This document shows, piece after piece, positions 7,074 through 7,917 of a stretch of 7,917 nucleotides of DNA (positions within the stretch are counted from its first letter, which is position 1; each line of letters begins with the position of its first letter). The position numbers were made by a program, and so were the translations under genes. This DNA is from Noviherbaspirillum sp. (GTDB lineage: Bacteria; Pseudomonadota; Gammaproteobacteria; Burkholderiales; Burkholderiaceae), in contig JAQGLQ010000450.1 in the NCBI GenBank assembly GCA_028292785.1, positions 1 through 7,917 on the forward strand. Reading direction: 5' to 3'. The notes beneath the pieces are model-generated. The model was not told the origin of the DNA and searched no databases. It worked only from the letters and a program-made list of their open reading frames with translations.

Positions 7074-7712
7074 ATGACTTTGCGCCTCGGCGACACCGCC
7101 CCTGATTTCGAGCAGGATTCCTCCATCGGCAAAATTAAATTCCACGAGTGGGCAGGCGACTCATGGGTGGTGCTGTTCTCGCATCCCGCCGATTTCACTC
7201 CCGTATGCACTACCGAACTCGGCCTGACCGCCAAGCTCAAGCCGGAGTTCGACAAACGTAATGTGAAAGCCATCGCGCTGTCGGTGGATCCGGCCGACAA
7301 GCATGTGCAATGGATCAAGGACATCGAGGAAACGCAAAAAACGGTGGTCGGATTCCCGATCGTTGCCGATTCCGACAAGAAGGTCTCCACGCTGTACGAC
7401 ATGATCCATCCGAATCAATCGGAGACCGCAACCGTGCGTTCGCTCTTCGTGATCGATCCGAAAAAGAAAGTGCGCCTGACGATCACCTACCCGATGAGCA
7501 CGGGTCGCAATTTCGACGAAGTGCTGCGCGTGATCGACGCGCTGCAGCTCACCGATGGATATACGGTTGCGACTCCCGGCAACTGGCGTGACGGAGACGA
7601 TGTGATCATTCCGTTGACAGTGCAGGATGAGGCGGTAATCAAGCAGAAATATCCGAAGGGATATACCGCGCCGCGTCCTTATCTGCGCCTCACACCGCAG
7701 CCCAACAAATAA
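7074..7712 (+). CDS. 1-Cys peroxiredoxin (Prx6-type)
   Basis: This encodes a 212-residue thiol peroxidase that should reduce hydrogen peroxide and organic hydroperoxides in the cytoplasm. The AhpC/TSA core has the active-site motif PADFTPVCTTE (38-48) with peroxidatic C45. It is the only cysteine in the protein, so there is no resolving cysteine and a 1-Cys mechanism is expected. The C-terminal part, with VRSLFVIDPKKKVRLTITYP (121-140), the TGRNFDEVLRVIDALQ stretch (143-158) and ATPGNWRDGDDVIIP (166-180), is typical of the Prx6 subfamily and its extra dimerisation domain. No signal peptide is seen. The start is well set by GGGAG (7063-7067). The gene has its own promoter and a strong terminator. 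Being next to dsbD suggests a shared redox theme, but the promoter argues for separate control, and its physiological reductant cannot be read here. Confidence 0.95.
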   Translation: MTLRLGDTAPDFEQDSSIGKIKFHEWAGDSWVVLFSHPADFTPVCTTELGLTAKLKPEFDKRNVKAIALSVDPADKHVQWIKDIEETQKTVVGFPIVADSDKKVSTLYDMIHPNQSETATVRSLFVIDPKKKVRLTITYPMSTGRNFDEVLRVIDALQLTDGYTVATPGNWRDGDDVIIPLTVQDEAVIKQKYPKGYTAPRPYLRLTPQPNK

Positions 7713-7730
7713 GAAATAGCCAATAGCCGC

Positions 7731-7765
7731 AAAAAAGCGCCCCGATGCACGGGGCGCTTTTTTTT
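7731..7765 (+). terminator. Strong, probably bidirectional terminator
   Basis: GCGCCCCG (7737-7744) pairs perfectly with CGGGGCGC (7750-7757) around the loop ATGCA. It is flanked by six A (7731-7736) and eight T (7758-7765). It starts 18 bases after the peroxiredoxin stop. The A run would act as the U tract on the - strand, so the same hairpin can end the convergent gene that enters from the right. Confidence 0.93.
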
Positions 7766-7793
7766 ATGTCCGATGTCCTTCGACCTCTTCAAT

Positions 7794-7818
7794 TGCATGA
7801 ACGGATTCAGTTCATGCA
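7794..7818. repeat. 9-bp perfect inverted repeat between convergent genes
   Basis: TGCATGAAC (7794-7802) and GTTCATGCA (7810-7818) are exact reverse complements separated by the 7 bases GGATTCA. There is no T run on either side. It lies between the terminator and the end of the - strand gene, and so in that gene's 3' untranslated region. It may be an mRNA 3'-end stabilising hairpin or a protein-binding dyad. ATTCA occurs at 7805, 7818 and 7831, exactly 13 bases apart, so part of the dyad overlaps a small degenerate direct repeat. Confidence 0.5.
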
Positions 7819-7832
7819 TTCAATCCGCGCAT

Positions 7833-7917
7833 TCAGTCGGTATCGGCAGACCTGTCTTCAAGATAACGCTTGCTTCGAAAGTACAACAACATCACAACCA
7901 CGATGCATGCCATTGCC
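7833..7917 (-). CDS. C-terminal end of a membrane protein (partial, possibly CorA-like)
   Basis: The reverse strand is open from the window edge to a TGA (complement of 7833-7835), giving 27 residues: AMACIVVVMLLYF, then RSKRYLEDRSADTD. This is the end of a transmembrane helix followed by a short charged tail, with basic residues next to the membrane as expected for a cytoplasmic C-terminus. CorA-type magnesium/cobalt transporters end in a similar way (last helix, then a basic tail), so that family is a guess. The diagnostic GMN motif would lie upstream, outside the window. The gene is convergent with the peroxiredoxin gene and could share the terminator at 7731-7765. With so few residues, an accidental open frame cannot be excluded. 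Confidence 0.5.
   Translation of the reverse strand, partial: AMACIVVVMLLYFRSKRYLEDRSADTD

Noticed and set aside
1..7917. CRISPR array, insertion sequence, phage or defence system
   Set aside because: No regular long repeats, transposase, integrase or nuclease-like genes are present; nearly all sequence is explained by housekeeping genes.

Overview
The window is an ordinary chromosomal segment of a betaproteobacterium, most likely Burkholderiales and possibly Oxalobacteraceae (for example near Herbaspirillum or Herminiimonas). This placement rests on the gene order rpsM-rpsK-rpsD-rpoA-rplQ, a 325-residue RpoA, a 131-residue L17, the NodI/NodJ-type ABC pair and the cutA-dsbD couple. It is made from remembered family features, not from a database search. 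The genes share similar, moderately GC-rich codon use, and I see no sign of recent transfer.

Bases 1-2963 hold the distal part of the ribosomal alpha operon: the 3' end of rpsM (S13), then rpsK (S11), rpsD (S4), rpoA (RNA polymerase alpha) and rplQ (L17), all on the + strand. The long gaps inside this operon are structured. There are terminator-like hairpins after rpsK and after rpsD, a bulged hairpin ahead of rpsD, and two hairpins in the rplQ leader, one with a perfect TATAAT in its loop. A strong terminator closes the unit after rplQ.

Bases 3032-6948 look like a second + strand operon of four tightly packed genes: a NodI-family ABC ATPase, a NodJ-family ABC-2 permease, cutA, and a full-length dsbD carrying all six redox-active cysteines. 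NodI and NodJ together form one exporter whose substrate cannot be read from sequence. DsbD brings electrons from cytoplasmic thioredoxin to the periplasm for disulfide isomerisation and cytochrome c maturation. CutA is a small trimeric protein often found beside dsbD.

Bases 7015-7765 are a self-contained unit: a sigma70-like promoter, a 1-Cys (Prx6-type) peroxiredoxin, and a strong terminator with A and T runs on its two sides. Beyond it, the 3' end of a convergent - strand gene enters the window. It encodes a transmembrane segment and a charged tail, possibly from a CorA-like transporter.

I found no mobile element, CRISPR array, tRNA, rRNA or novel multi-gene system. The points most worth a second look are regulatory: the punctuation within the alpha operon, the rplQ leader, and the small repeats between the two convergent genes.
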